Shown piece after piece: positions 1 to 11,285 of a stretch of 64,000 nt of DNA; position 1 is the first letter of the stretch; every line of letters starts with the position of its first letter. The stretch comes from Symbiodinium natans (Eukaryota; Sar; Dinophyceae; Suessiales; Symbiodiniaceae), in contig CAJNDS010000531.1 in assembly GCA_905221605.1 (NCBI GenBank), positions 1 through 64,000 on the forward strand, written 5' to 3'. The translations under genes and the position numbers were made by a program. The notes beneath the pieces were generated by a model that was given only the letters and a program-made list of their open reading frames with translations, did not search any database and was not told the origin of the DNA.

Positions 1-1113
1 TACCTTGAAATTGCAAGGGCTTGGAGCCTGAAGAGCCTGGAAAAGGATGCTTGTCTCCGGTCATAAGCCCTTGCGTGTGCCCCCGAGCCCCCAATGGCAA
101 TGTTGGACGCTGAAGGTCGGTCTGACATAACCAACGTGTTGCAACATTGCCATGGGGGAAAGGGGATTTTCAACAACATTTTATTGCTTTGGGACAAGGT
201 AGGCCCTTTGCTTGGGGGTTTGGAGAATGTGCCTCGAGTGAAGCCAAATCAGACCCCAAAAAGACACAAGAAGCGTAGGACACGTTTGAGTGCCCCCGCA
301 GTTGCAATTCAGCTTGTCATGTGCAATACTTGTTCCGTTATAACGCTATTGCCAACAGTCTTAAGCGACCGCTGACTATCTTTGCGCCCGACCCAAACAT
401 GTGGTGCATGCTTTGCGTGTCTCCGCAAAATTGAAAGCACACTTGCCATGTTTTACGGCCCATTCTAGGGTCCCATTTTTGGGCCCCAAAGCGACGCCCG
501 AAATGGGATCTTTTCTAAGAGTTTCGAATCAGGCAGACCCAGTTTTGGGACCCAATTTCTGGCCTCAAAATGAGGGCCAAAAACTGTGCGATTTCTGATG
601 AGAAGACACACTTTTGACGCTCGCCAAAATTTTGCCCGACGTGAGGACCGCTCCCGACATAAGACAATAAAAATGCACCGCTGCGTGGCAAGCGGTCGGT
701 GGTGGGCCTGTACTTATTCATATAGGCGCCATTCAGGTTGCCACTGGGGGGGTACTCTGATGCGTCCTATGTTTCTCGTCGTTTGTCGGTCCTGAATGTG
801 GACCCGCGCGATGCCACGTTTTTCAGCGATTTTTCCAACGGGCAGCCCGCAAAAGTTGGAAAAAAGGCTCTGGGAGGTCCTGATGAGGTTTTGGAGCCCT
901 TGAAGGGGACCGTGAGGCCTTACCTGAGTATTTGAAAGACTGGTAAACCGTATAACCCTTGAGAAAGCGCGTGTAGCAGACCTGTGCACGAGTACTACAC
1001 TCAAAAAATGTGGGAAAACAGCGTGTAGTACCTTGATTCCAAGTAGAAACATTACATGAACCTTAAAGTTTTGAAAAAACTATGCATTCATGTAGTACAC
1101 TGTGGTTTTTGCC

Positions 1114-1262
1114 CAGCGCGGAGCGTGTAGTACCAGTTTTGATGAAATTACACCTGAGGCGAAATCCAGCTTTTCCCACAGCGCGGAGCGTGTAGTACTA
1201 GTTTTCATGAAATTAGACTGGCCGAAAAATCGAGCTTTTCCTACAGCGCGGAGCATGTGTGA
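1114..1262. repeat. 65-bp subrepeats inside the unit
   Basis: CAGCGCGGAGC occurs at 1114, 1179 and 1244, spaced 65 bp. Each is followed by GTGTAGTAC or a variant and by a GTTTT(G/C)ATGAAATT stretch. The same block recurs in units 2 and 3 (near 2918-3066 and 4862-5010). Confidence 0.85.
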
Positions 1263-1441
1263 CACCTGGTTTTTAATTTGCAGTTCTACAGGTCAGGGGC
1301 TTTCAAGCTTCCTGCAGACTCTGGGGCCTTCAAGCCTTTGTGTTTAAAAGGGGAAATGGACTCCGTGTGAAAGCAGGAAAATGTCCAAGTAATTGAGGAC
1401 TGGAAGCCATCCAGGCTGGGGGGAGAGGCAGCCAGCAGGTT

Positions 1442-1790
1442 TTGCAGGCTTGCTGTAGGGTCTGTAGGGGCGGCGTGCGGCAGGGTCTGCAGGTTTGCTG
1501 CAGGATCTGGGTCTGTAGGGTCTGCAGGCTTGCTGCAGGGGTCTGCAGGCTTGCTGCAGGGCCCGCAGGCCCTGCTGGCCTGCAGGCTGCTGCAGGGTCT
1601 GCAGGCTTGCCGAGGGGCCTACAAACCCTGCAGCTGTAGGCTTGCTGCAGGGGTCTGCAGGCTTGCTGCAGGCTGCTGCAGGGCCTGCAGGCTTGCTGCA
1701 GAGTCCGCATGCTTGCTGCAGGTCTGCAGGGTCTGCAGGTTGCTGCAGTGTTGCATGCAGGGTCTGCAGAACGCAGTAAGCAGCGCAGCC
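1442..1790. repeat. CTGCAG-rich minisatellite
   Basis: Irregular repeats of GCTTGCTGCAGGGTCTGCAG-like words fill the end of each unit; equivalents lie near 3246-3594 and 5190-5530. Both strands stay open in several frames because the words lack stops. That explains the Cys/Leu/Gln-rich translations here, which I do not regard as proteins. Confidence 0.9.
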
Positions 1791-1803
1791 CGAGCTTGAG
1801 AGC

Positions 1804-3608
1804 TACCTTGAAATTGCAAGGGCTTGGAGCCTGAAGAGCCTGGAAAAGGATGCTTGTCTCCGGTCATAAGCCCTTGCGTGTGCCCCCGAGCCCCCAATGG
1901 CAATGTTGGACGCTGAAGGTCGGTCTGACATAACCAACGTGTTGCAACATTGCCATGGGGGAAAGGGGATTTTCAACAACATTTTATTGCTTTGGGACAA
2001 GGTAGGCCCTTTGCTTGGGGGTTTGGAGAATGTGCCTCGAGTGAAGCCAAATCAGACCCCAAAAAGACACAAGAAGCGTAGGACACGTTTGAGTGCCCCC
2101 GCAGTTGCAATTCAGCTTGTCATGTGCAATACTTGTTCCGTTATAACGCTATTGCCAACAGTCTTAAGCGACCGCTGACTATCTTTGCGCCCGACCCAAA
2201 CATGTGGTGCATGCTTTGCGTGTCTCCGCAAAATTGAAAGCACACTTGCCATGTTTTACGGCCCATTCTAGGGTCCCATTTTTGGGCCCCAAAGCGAAGC
2301 CCGAAATGGGATCTTTTCTAAGAGTTTCGAATCAGGCAGACCCAGTTTTGGGACCCAATTTCTGGCCTCAAAATGAGGGCCAAAAACTGTGCGATTTCTG
2401 ATGAGAAGACACACTTTTGAAGCTCGCCAAAAATTTTGCCCGACGTGAGGACCGCTCCCGACATAAGACAATAAAAATGCACCGCTGCGTGGCAAGCGGT
2501 CGGTGGTGGGCCTGTACTTATTCATATAGGCGCCATTCAGGTTGCCACTGGGGGGGTACTCTGATGCGTCCTATGTTTCTCGTCGTTTGTCGGTCCTGAA
2601 TGTGGACCCGCGCGATGCCACGTTTTTCAGCGATTTTTCCAACGGGCAGCCCGCAAAAGTTGGAAAAAAGGCTCTGGGAGGTCCTGATGAGGTTTTGGAG
2701 CCCTTGAAGGGGACTGTGAGGCCTTACCTGAGTATTTGAAAGACTGGTAAACCGTATAACCCTTGAGAAAGCGCGTGTAGCAGACCTGTGCACGAGTACT
2801 ACACTCAAAAAATGTGGGAAAACAGCGTGTAGTACCTTGATTCCAAGTAGAAACATTACATGAACCTTAAAGTTTTGAAAAAACTATGCATTCATGTAGT
2901 ACACTGTGGTTTTTGCCCAGCGCGGAGCGTGTAGTACCAGTTTTGATGAAATTACACCTGAGGCGAAATCCAGCTTTTCCCACAGCGCGGAGCGTGTAGT
3001 ACTAGTTTTCATGAAATTAGACTGGCCGAAAAATCGAGCTTTTCCTACAGCGCGGAGCATGTGTGACACCTGGTTTTTAATTTGCAGTTCTACAGGTCAG
3101 GGGCTTTCAAGCTTCCTGCAGACTCTGGGGCCTTCAAGCCTTTGTGTTTAAAAGGGGAAATGGACTCCGTGTGAAAGCAGGAAAATGTCCAAGTAATTGA
3201 GGACTGGAAGCCATCCAGGCTGGGGGGAGAGGCAGCCAGCAGGTTTTGCAGGCTTGCTGTAGGGTCTGTAGGGGCGGCGTGCGGCAGGGTCTGCAGGTTT
3301 GCTGCAGGATCTGGGTCTGTAGGGTCTGCAGGCTTGCTGCAGGGGTCTGCAGGCTTGCTGCAGGGCCCGCAGGCCCTGCTGGCCTGCAGGCTGCTGCAGG
3401 GTCTGCAGGCTTGCCGAGGGGGCCTACAAACCCTGCAGCTGTAGGCTTGCTGCAGGGGTCTGCAGGCTTGCTGCAGGCTGCTGCAGGGCCTGCAGGCTTG
3501 CTGCAGAGTCCGCATGCTTGCTGCAGGTCTGCAGGGTCTGCAGGTTGCTGCAGTGTTACATGCAGGGTCTGCAGAACGCAGTAAGCAGCGCAGCCCGAGC
3601 TTGAGAGC
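1804..3608. repeat. Array unit 2 (1805 bp)
   Basis: This is the only complete unit with both borders inside the window that has the standard structure. It is near identical to 1-1803. It ends in GCAGCCCGAGCTTGAGAGC, directly abutting the next unit with no spacer. Confidence 0.9.
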
Positions 3609-5538
3609 TACCTTGAAATTGCAAGGGCTTGGAGCCTGAAGAGCCTGGAAAAGGATGCTTGTCTCCGGTCATAAGCCCTTGCGTGTGCCCCCGAGCCCCC
3701 AATGGCAATGTTGGACGCTGAAGGTCGGTCTGACATAACCAACGTGTTGCAACATTGCCATGGGGGAAAGGGGATTTTCAACAACATTTTATTGCTTTGG
3801 GACAAGGTAGGCCCTTTGCTTGGGGGTTTGGAGAATGTGCCTCGAGTGAAGCCAAATCAGACCCCAAAAAGACACAAGAAGCGTAGGACACGTTTGAGTG
3901 CCCCCGCAGTTGCAATTCAGCTTGTCATGTGCAATACTTGTTCCGTTATAACGCTATTGCCAACAGTCTTAAGCGACCGCTGACTATCTTTGCGCCCGAC
4001 CCAAACATGTGGTGCATGCTTTGCGTGTCTCCGCAAAATTGAAAGCACACTTGCCATGTTTTACGGCCCATTCTAGGGTCCCATTTTTGGGCCCCAAAGC
4101 GACGCCCGAAATGGGATCTTTTCTAAGAGTTTCGAATCAGGCAGACCCAGTTTTGGGACCCAATTTCTGGCCTCAAAATGAGGGCCAAAAACTGTGCGAT
4201 TTCTGATGAGAAGACACACTTTTGACGCTCGCCAAAATTTTGCCCGACGTGAGGACCGCTCCCGACATAAGACAATAAAAATGCACCGCTGCGTGGCAAG
4301 TGGTCGGTGGTGGGCCTGTACTGATTCATATAGGCGCCATTCAGGTTGCCACTGTTGCAATTCAGCTTGTCATGTGCAATACTTGTTCCGTTATAACGCT
4401 ATTGCCAACAGTCTTAAGCGACCGCTGACTATCTTTGCGCCCGACCCAAACATGTGGTGCATGCTTTGCGTGTCTCCGCAAAATTGAAAGCACACTTGCC
4501 ATGTTTTACGGCCCATTCTAGGGTCCCATTTTTGGGCCCCAAAGCGACGACCCGCGCGGTGCCACGTTTTTCAGCGATTTTTCCAACGGGCAGCCCGCAA
4601 AAGTTGGAAAAAAGGCTCTGGGAGGTCCTGATGAGGTTTTGGAGCCCTTGAAGGGGACCGTGAGGCCTTACCTGAGTATTTGAAAGACTGGTAAACCGTA
4701 TAACCCTTGAGAAAGCGCGTGTAGCAGACCTGTGCACGAGTACTACACTCAAAAAATGTGGGAAAACAGCGTGTAGTACCTTGATTCCAAGTAGAAACAT
4801 TACATGAACCTTAAAGTTTTGAAAAAACTATGCATTCATGTAGTACACTGTGGTTTTTGCCCAGCGCGGAGCGTGTAGTACCAGTTTTGATGAAATTACA
4901 CCTGAGGCGAAATCCAGCTTTTCCCACAGCGCGGAGCGTGTAGTACTAGTTTTCATGAAATTAGACTGGCCGAAAAATCGAGCTCTTCCTACAGCGCGGA
5001 GCATGTGTGACACCTGGTTTTTAATTTGCAGTTCTACAGGTCAGGGGCTTTCAAGCTTCCTGCAGACTCTGGGGCCTTCAAGCCTTTGTGTTTAAAAGGG
5101 GAAATGGACTCCGTGTGAAAGCAGGAAAATGTCCAAGTAATTGAGGACTGGAAGCCATCCAGGCTGGCGGGAGAGGCAGCCAGCAGGTTTTGCAGGCTTG
5201 CTGTAGGGTCTGTAGGGGCGGCGTGCGGCAGGGTCTGCAGGTTTGCTGCAGGATCTGGGTCTGTAGGGTCTGCAGGCTTGCTGCAGGGGTCTGGGCCCGC
5301 AGGCCCTGCTGGCCTGCAGGCTGCTGCAGGGTCTGCAGGCTTGCCGAGGGGGCCTACAAACCCTGCAGCTGTAGGCTTGCTGCAGGGGTCTGCAGGCTTG
5401 CTGCAGGCTGCTGCAGGGCCTGCAGGCTTGCTGCAGAGTCCGCATGCTTGCTGCAGGTCTGCAGGGTCTGCAGGTTGCTGCAGTGTTACATGCAGGGTCT
5501 GCAGAACGCAGTAAGCAGCGCAGCCCGAGCTTGAGAGC
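3609..5538. repeat. Array unit 3 (1930 bp, rearranged)
   Basis: The unit follows the standard order to about 4353, where GTTGCCACTG runs straight into a second copy (4354-4550) of the segment found at 3909-4101. At about 4549 it returns to the standard order at GACCCGCGCGGTGCCACG. About 200 bp of upstream unit sequence therefore replaces about 75 bp of normal sequence. This looks like unequal exchange or template switching inside the array. The minisatellite end is also shorter than in units 1 and 2. Confidence 0.85.
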
Positions 5539-5841
5539 TACCTTGAAATTGCAAGGGCTTGGAGCCTGAAGAGCCTGGAAAAGGATGCTTGTCTCCGGTC
5601 ATAAGCCCTTGCGTGTGCCCCCGAGCCCCCAATGGCAATGTTGGACGCTGAAGGTCGGTCTGACATAACCAACGTGTTGCAACATTGCCATGGGGGAAAG
5701 GGGATTTTCAACAACATTTTATTGATTTGGGACAAGGTAGGCCCTTTGCTTGGGGGTTTGGAGAATGTGCCTCGAGTGAAGCCAAATCAGACCCCAAAAA
5801 GACACAAGAAGCGTAGGACACGTTTGAGTGCCCCCGCAGTA
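5539..5841. repeat. Array unit 4, truncated
   Basis: Sequence matches the other units up to CCCCCGCAGT near 5840, then skips to AACGCTACCAACC, which weakly resembles unit sequence about 40 bp further on. This is the right border of the array, next to the decayed reverse transcriptase region. Confidence 0.85.
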
Positions 5842-6409
5842 ACGCTACCAACCTAGTCTTCGCATACGTACGACGCATGCGGGAAGCTAGTACGACTAGC
5901 CAAAAGGGATGTGGAGGGTGGGGCAGAAAACGGAAGCTACGCTTCAAGCTTCAAACGACTGCGAGGGACAACGTTTGCCCCGACCTTCGTCTTAACAAAC
6001 GTGTTAGGCAAACGTTGCCTGCATTCGTTTAAGCTGACGATAAAGCACAATCACGCACGCGTGAAGGAAGCTTATCGAAAGCTTAACCCAATTCAAGCCC
6101 GCTGGGAGGATTCTTTTCCTTTGGGCGGAAAGAGCGGTGGGGTCAGATTCAGGCTGCCGGTGCAGCTAGGTGCACCGGGGCCGGAACTTCTCCGGCGTGA
6201 GACAACGTGCCCACTGATAAAGCCTTGAACGCCTACAGACCCCACCTCAAGAGAGACCGGAGAGGCCCAACGCGTGCTCAAGGGCCCTGTGCGGCAACGG
6301 CACGCGCCGACCTTCCAGACGTAGAATCTGGCAGAAGTCACCCCTACTTGAACCGTCCGCAATGTTACTGGCGGTCGGCACACGCGGAGACGGTCCTCTT
6401 CCTGCACGG
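5842..6409. other. No confident gene; tail of the RT element
   Basis: This stretch links the tandem array to the recognisable part of the decayed reverse transcriptase. A - strand frame continues into it from the RNase H region but loses recognisable motifs. It may hold the 3' end of that element. Confidence 0.4.
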
Positions 6410-6735
6410 CAGAAAAGGTGATAGCCGCTCCCTCTTCTTTCCGAGTGAAACTTTTGGCCAGGGACGCCCTGGCTGCATCGTTATTAATGAACACAAGCAG
6501 GTTACGGCCCTGGTCAGCCCATATGGCTGCAACATCGAGTGGAAGCTGGTGTCCCCACCCCAAGCCAGAGCACTCCACCAAAACCGCATACAGGGCAGGC
6601 GCTCGAGGCATCCCACTCACATGCGCCGTCCAGCCATAGGTGGAACGTCTCGTCCACAGGCTGGATGGAGCGTAAACGTGGGGCTCCATCCAGGACCATT
6701 CTTGTCACAAAGTTCAGTGCACGCCTCTAAGTGTC
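6410..6735 (-). pseudogene. RNase H-like domain of a retroelement, frameshifted
   Basis: The - strand encodes TFHLWLDGACEWD in one frame (about 6640-6680) and FINNDAARASLAKSFTRKE in another (about 6425-6490). The first has the form of an RNase H strand carrying the first catalytic Asp (xDGAxE). The second resembles the D/N-bearing helix region downstream. They follow the reverse transcriptase and thumb-like segments in the expected order, as in DIRS-like and related RT-RNase H polyproteins. The frame changes between them, so the gene is dead. The assignment rests on order and motif shape. Confidence 0.55.
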
Positions 6736-6873
6736 AGTCAATGGCTGGGAAAGTCGGTGGCAGAAGAAACGTCTCCAATGGCCACCACTGCCTGGCGGGC
6801 ATTACGGCCCCAAACTTGCTGCTCAGCAAAGATAAGGCGGCCGCGCAGACGCTGCGCCTCTTCGTAGGTCATC
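6735..6873 (-). pseudogene. RT connection segment, frameshifted
   Basis: Reading from an ATG at 6870-6872, the - strand encodes MTYEEAQRLRGRLIFAEQQV and then WGRNARQAVVAIGD. This EAQ-LRGRLxFAExQ pattern is typical of the segment joining reverse transcriptase to RNase H in dinoflagellate RT elements as I know them. It lies in a different frame from the upstream RT piece, which ends at a stop at 6893-6895, so at least one frameshift separates them. Confidence 0.6.
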
Positions 6874-6892
6874 GTCCCTTTGTTGTAATTTG

Positions 6893-7778
6893 TTAAATCG
6901 TCTGCTTGAGCTCCTCAATACGCTGAGGCGTGTTACGGACCTGAACCACGCCTTGGTACTGACAGCTTATGTCAATGCGAACGCCGAGGACGTCGAAGAC
7001 CTCGGAAAACGGCTTGTTCTTCTTCTCTTCGGGGGCAACGTGCCAGCCCAACTTCTGGAACAGGTCTAAAACGACAGTCCCAACATGGGAGGAGTTAACG
7101 TCAACAATCATCGAAAAACGAGGTTATTGCAAGGAAGAATTTTCTTCTAGCGATGCTTTTCAGGGCTTCTCCGCATTGGAGAAAAGCGTGCACGGCCGCC
7201 ACGGCCCCGAAGGCAAGGCTGTGCAAGCGACAGAACTGGATACGCACTTTTAAGGTTCCAGGTGCGACCCACGATCCTGTCGGACGCGATGAAGGCAGTC
7301 GAAAACGCAACCAAGAGAGGCACGCCTCTACAATCTCATCGATCCCGTCCAATTGGACTTTTTCCTGAAAAACGAAGCTGGCCTTAAGATTGTCTATGGG
7401 ACGGACTTTCTGTTTCTGGACCCCAAAACGTGGGGAAACAACAGAGAAGCGCATCAGTTCTTCATGGCCGCAAAGGGATAGCCACCCGTTGGCGTTTTCT
7501 TGCAGGGTAACGTCCCACACTTGCTGTTCTGTTGTTGCATCACGATGTCGGCAGAGTCCTTTCACGGATCTAGTTGTGATATCTTCTGCCATGGAACACA
7601 GACAACGGGGGGTGAGCTTGGGCGGCTGCGCGTCAGCGTCCCATAACCCTGACGCGGGGAGCCAATCCACTATGGGGAAACCTTCCCGCATAGAACGCGC
7701 CACGGCTTGGTCAACGTGACCGAGGCACAGGAGATGTTGAAAAACGTGGTAAACATCCGGGCTCACTTTTCCTACCAC
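6893..7778 (-). pseudogene. Reverse transcriptase domain, frameshifted
   Basis: The N-terminal piece (7101-7778) has QQVWDVTLQENANGWL, then RFGVQKQKVRPIDNLKASF, the conserved RT opening with a KxRxIDN core. It ends TSFFDDC-stop. A second frame (6893-7111) resumes with VDVNSSHVGTVVLDLFQKLGW, then PFSEVFDVLGVRIDI. A single-base shift near 7104 would join FFDD to VDVNSS, so FFDD stands where the catalytic (Y/F)xDD box belongs. The element lies on the - strand, facing away from the + strand LINE. It is probably an old DIRS-like or related RT-RNase H element. No tyrosine recombinase was found, so the class is unsettled. Confidence 0.7.
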
Positions 7779-7789
7779 GCTCTAAAGGC

Positions 7790-8519
7790 AAAACAACTTT
7801 TCTCGCTTTCGACTCTTGAGCCTAAGCCTCCGGTGTTAAACTTGTTCTGCTCAGACTTAACATGCCTTAGGGCATTTGGTGTCTTTCCTACTGCACCCAT
7901 TCACTGTACCTGGATACATGCTGTACACTTAACACCCCGCCTCGGAACAGATCGAAGGCTTTAGGGCGTTCTCTTTCCTGCAGTGATTCTCACTGCTGTG
8001 CCAAAAGACAAAGAGCTGTTTCGAACTTCAAGTGTACTGAACTGGGGACATTCGTCTCCTTTGGTCCAAGGTCTTTTACCCAGTTCTCTCTGCTCTGTTT
8101 TCTTGAAACATGCATAAACTCCTAATCTCGAATTTCTAGTTACACGGGCTTGTCTTAGAGTCCTCATCTTGTGAGTCTCAGCCCTGTGGCCAGCCTATGG
8201 CTCTTGTGTGGTCTTCTCTTTTACCTAACCATCTTCTTTCTTCAACTGTTCTTGCCTCTACCTGGCTGCACCTTACACTCCTAGTCCTGCTTCGTGAAAC
8301 TCTTCGTGAAACTTCTTTCTTCTTGGTGAAACTCGTGTGAATATCACAAGGCGTATTGGGGTCCTTGCTTATTCAAAAACATTCGTTGTACCTACTTTGT
8401 ACTTCGTGCAATGTTCGGGGTGCTCGAACTTCTATGTACACAGCTTCAGAAAATCTATACATGCTTCACGCTGCGTTCAGTCGTCACCCTTCTCGATGCT
8501 TCTTGCTGGTTTATTCTTT
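7790..8519. other. No gene seen
   Basis: AT-balanced sequence between the RT pseudogene and the Lys/Gly-rich ORF. It could be the spacer of the - strand element. I see no motif, repeat or convincing ORF. Confidence 0.4.
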
Positions 8520-8945
8520 TCACCAGCCTTTCTTGCCTCCACCACCATACTTCCATTTCCCTTTGCCTTGGTACTTCCCTTTCGGGGCGTAGTGGTAGTA
8601 GGCGTAGTCTGCGTCCCAGTAGTTCTGGCTCCAACCGTCGTCGGCGTACCAGTCCTGCTGCTGGTGCCAACTTTCTTGCTGCCAGTCTTCTTGCTCTCGA
8701 CCTCTTCGGCCTCGCTTTCCTTCTTGCTGCACCTCAGGCTCATCTCTCTCTCTTCTTATTTCTGTGGGGCTCTCCCACCTTCCTGTCTTCTTGAAGTGCT
8801 TGGTCACGAGGTTCCAGTCTTCGGCACCTTTGATCTGCGCTCCTTTCACCTGCGCCGATCCTTTCTGATCAAGCCGAACTGCTCGATACTCATTCGTGTC
8901 TTTGCAATACTCCCAAATCCAACCACAATCTGTGAACGTGACCAC
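8520..8945 (-). CDS. Lys/Gly-rich ORF, possible retroelement ORF1/gag
   Basis: The 141-residue frame starts MVTFTDCGWIWEY, has a charged middle (RRERDEPEVQQEGKRGRRG), a Gln/Trp/Tyr-rich segment and a basic Gly-Lys tail (KGKYQGKGKWKYGGGGKKG). The composition suggests RNA binding. It lies upstream of the - strand reverse transcriptase in the same orientation, so it may be the first ORF of that element. There is no zinc knuckle. It could also be an unrelated low-complexity frame; similar Lys/Gly tails occur in the other retroelements here. Confidence 0.4.
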   Translation of the reverse strand: MVTFTDCGWIWEYCKDTNEYRAVRLDQKGSAQVKGAQIKGAEDWNLVTKHFKKTGRWESPTEIRRERDEPEVQQEGKRGRRGREQEDWQQESWHQQQDWYADDGWSQNYWDADYAYYHYAPKGKYQGKGKWKYGGGGKKGW

Positions 8946-9001
8946 ATTCCATCTGCCCTTTGTGTTCTTGCTACCTTTCTCTCCTCTCTGCGGTGGTTCT
9001 C

Positions 9002-10376
9002 GGGGCTACTTTCTTTGCCGATGATTTACACTTTTGTGATGTGATTGCCAGGGAGACTGACCTGGATTCCTTCCTGCATAAGGCTGGGAAACTCTTTTTG
9101 CACTTGCAAAAGTTCAACATGCTAATCAACTACAAAAAGTTTGCTGTTCTCATGCATCTTAAAGGGGCCTGTGCCAAAAGATGGCGAAAACACCATGTCT
9201 TTCACCGTGAAGGTGGTCAGTTCTTGCGCATCCGAGTGGGTGAAGCCATTGCTTTTCTGCCCATCAAAACTATTCATAAGTACTTGGGGATTGTCTTGTC
9301 TTATCAGGCATATGAAAAAGCCACGGTCCTGCATCGGTTGGCACAGAGCAAGGCTGCGTACCACCGCCTCAGGCCTGTCTTGACGTCCAAGAGTACCTTG
9401 AATCAGCGAGAGCGCTTGAGAGTATGGCAGGTCTGTGTTCTGTCGTGCCTGCGTTATGGACTGGACTCTATTCCCTTGACACAAGGCCTGCTTAAGCTAA
9501 TCCAAGTTCAGTGTGCCAGACAGATCCGTGCTATCACCCGCTCGCCGGTTCACTTGAGTAGAGAACCCACTGCGAGGCTGTATGCCCGGCTGCATATTCC
9601 CACTGAGCTCGCACATCTCCGTGGTATCCAGGCCAAACAGCTGCCTGAGGCTCAGAGCCGACAAGTTCAATGTGAGTCGTTCTGCCTAGAACAGATGGAC
9701 TGGCTCATGAAGGTCAATGCTGCATATGAACAATTGCAGGAACCTCTTCCACCGGTTGCGAGCACTGTGCCTGACTCCGCTTCTGCCTCCACCACAGCAC
9801 TCGTTCCCCTACCGTTGGCCACGAGAGGACAGGGATGTCCAGTGTGCGGTCTCTACTTCAAAGATAAGACGGGTGTGAAAATCCACATGACCAGAAAACA
9901 CCTGGACTCTCAGGAGGTGCCCAAACCGTTGTGCGAGCAGAGTCGTTGTGGCGTGGATGGCATGCCAACATGTGCTGCGTGTCGTCGGCCTTTCTCCTCG
10001 TGGGGTGCCCTGAAGCAACATGTGCTTGGTGGCCACTGTAGGCTGCCCATGCCGGAGCAGACTCCCTTGGACAATCTGCCGCTTCAACAACATCCGCTGG
10101 TGATAGAAACAGTACGCACCCAAGGATGGCAGGGTTTGCTTGCTCTTCGTCTTGTCAGGGAGCGTGCACTGCACTTCTGCCCGTTGTGCAACCAGTGGTG
10201 TGTGAATCCCAGTGGGGTCAAGGTCCATCTCCAGGATGTGCACCTGCAATGGCATGACCTGCAACCACGTATAAAACAAATTGCTTCGTTTTTCCGTAGA
10301 GGGATGGTTCAGCCGTGCCGATATTGTGGGTCCCGACATGCCGCTAGATGTCCTGTGATCAGCGCCAGTATTCTTC
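9002..10376 (+). pseudogene. LINE reverse transcriptase C-terminal half with zinc fingers
   Basis: The frame reads GATFFADDLHF; FADD (9014-9025) is the RT catalytic box with Phe for Tyr. IKTIHKYLGIVLSY (about 9266-9307) is the KYLG block of non-LTR RTs, followed by a helical thumb with CLRYGLDSIPL. Then come three C2H2 fingers: C-x2-C-x12-H-x4-H at 9836-9901, a second at 9971-10036 (CAACRRPF to GGH) and a third at 10178-10243 (CPLCNQWC to DVH). A C-x2-C-x3-H-x3-C knuckle follows at 10316-10351. The frame stays open past 10376, but the sensible protein moves to the next frame there. Confidence 0.8.
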
Positions 10377-11285
10377 TTGGCAGCCTCCTTGCTGAGCGTG
10401 ATGGCGGGAGCCAGTGCGAAGGAGATGGAAGCCTTCTTTGGCAACTTCCGGCAGGGGACTGTGCCGATGGAGGACTCCGAGAATCCCTTCAAACGTCGCC
10501 GCGAGATGGAGGAGGAGGAGTCGAAGGCATGGAGCTCCCAGAAGCCCAAGAGCAAGGGCAAGGGCAAGGGGCGTGGGAAAAATGGTGGCAGGAGAGAACA
10601 GATGGACACTTCCGGAGGGCAATGCCTGGCGGGATCACTACGGCAGATGGCACGGCTGATCCTGAGGCACGAGGATCAACTGAGTCTCCAACGTCAAGAC
10701 TCGGTTCTCCATCTGTGGCTGAGAAACACTGGCGAGGAACCCATTGTGGGGATGCTGTGGGAGGTGTCCAAAAAGTGGAAGAAGATGCGAGACACCACGC
10801 CAGCTCAACTTCAGGCATCGTTGAGGGCTACGATGATGGCTGGCATGTTGAAGGCCCTGAAGGACCGTCTCCACCAGGTATCTACAGACGAGAAGCTGCT
10901 GGAGAATGCGAAAAATGTGCAACTCCTGGATGCGCAGGGTCACTGGGTGTACCAAGTCTGGGACCACGAGCTGGAGAGGCTTCAAGTGGACGCCAGTCGC
11001 ACACCCCTGAAAACAGAGGAGATTCAACAGCTGCTTACGGTCTGCGAGAGGGCCAACGAGAGTCCGGTGCTGTATCGCTTCCATGCGAAGGCCGAGTACA
11101 GCTTCTCGGAGTTCGTGCACTTCGAAATAGAAGTGGGTCACCGGGGTCAGGAGGCAGCGGACCTGTGTCGAAGCCTGAAGGTGCTGTGCCAGTGTTCGGT
11201 TTTGCAGATCATAGGTGCTCGTCTTCGCAAAGACAAACCGGGACGGTCTGCAGCAGCACAGAGGATTCAGGACTGCCTTCGCTGA
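10377..11285 (+). pseudogene. LINE middle domain, Lys/Gly-rich then helical
   Basis: This frame is reached by a one-base shift near 10376 (ILL to AASLLSVMAG). It opens with MEAFFGNFRQGTVPMEDSENP, then KRRREMEEEESKAW and SKGKGKGRGKNGG (basic, probably nucleic-acid binding). A mostly helical 200-residue segment rich in Leu and Gln follows, ending at a TGA at 11283-11285. I recognise it only as the part that follows the fingers in this type of dinoflagellate LINE; no enzyme motif is visible. The open competing frame over the same stretch is low-complexity and not credible. Confidence 0.6.

Larger units (their letters stand above)
1..5841. repeat. Tandem array of a ~1.8 kb unit
   Basis: The same sequence, starting TACCTTGAAATTGCAAGG, begins at 1, 1804, 3609 and 5539, giving units of 1803, 1805 and 1930 bp and a truncated fourth of about 300 bp. 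Copies differ by only a few substitutions (for example GACGCC versus GAAGCC near 2297), so the duplication is recent or homogenised. The array is probably cut by the window start. Each unit has a unique-looking 5' kilobase, a block of 65-bp subrepeats and a CTGCAG-rich minisatellite. The short open frames inside repeat with the unit and show no recognisable protein, so I treat the array as non-coding satellite-like DNA. Confidence 0.95.

Noticed and set aside
94-375. 93-residue ORF repeated in every array unit
   Set aside because: It exists only because the unit repeats; there is no motif, and in unit 4 it is cut by the array border without any sign of selection.
1442-1799. Cys/Leu/Gln-rich ORFs on both strands
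   Set aside because: Translation of the CTGCAG minisatellite.
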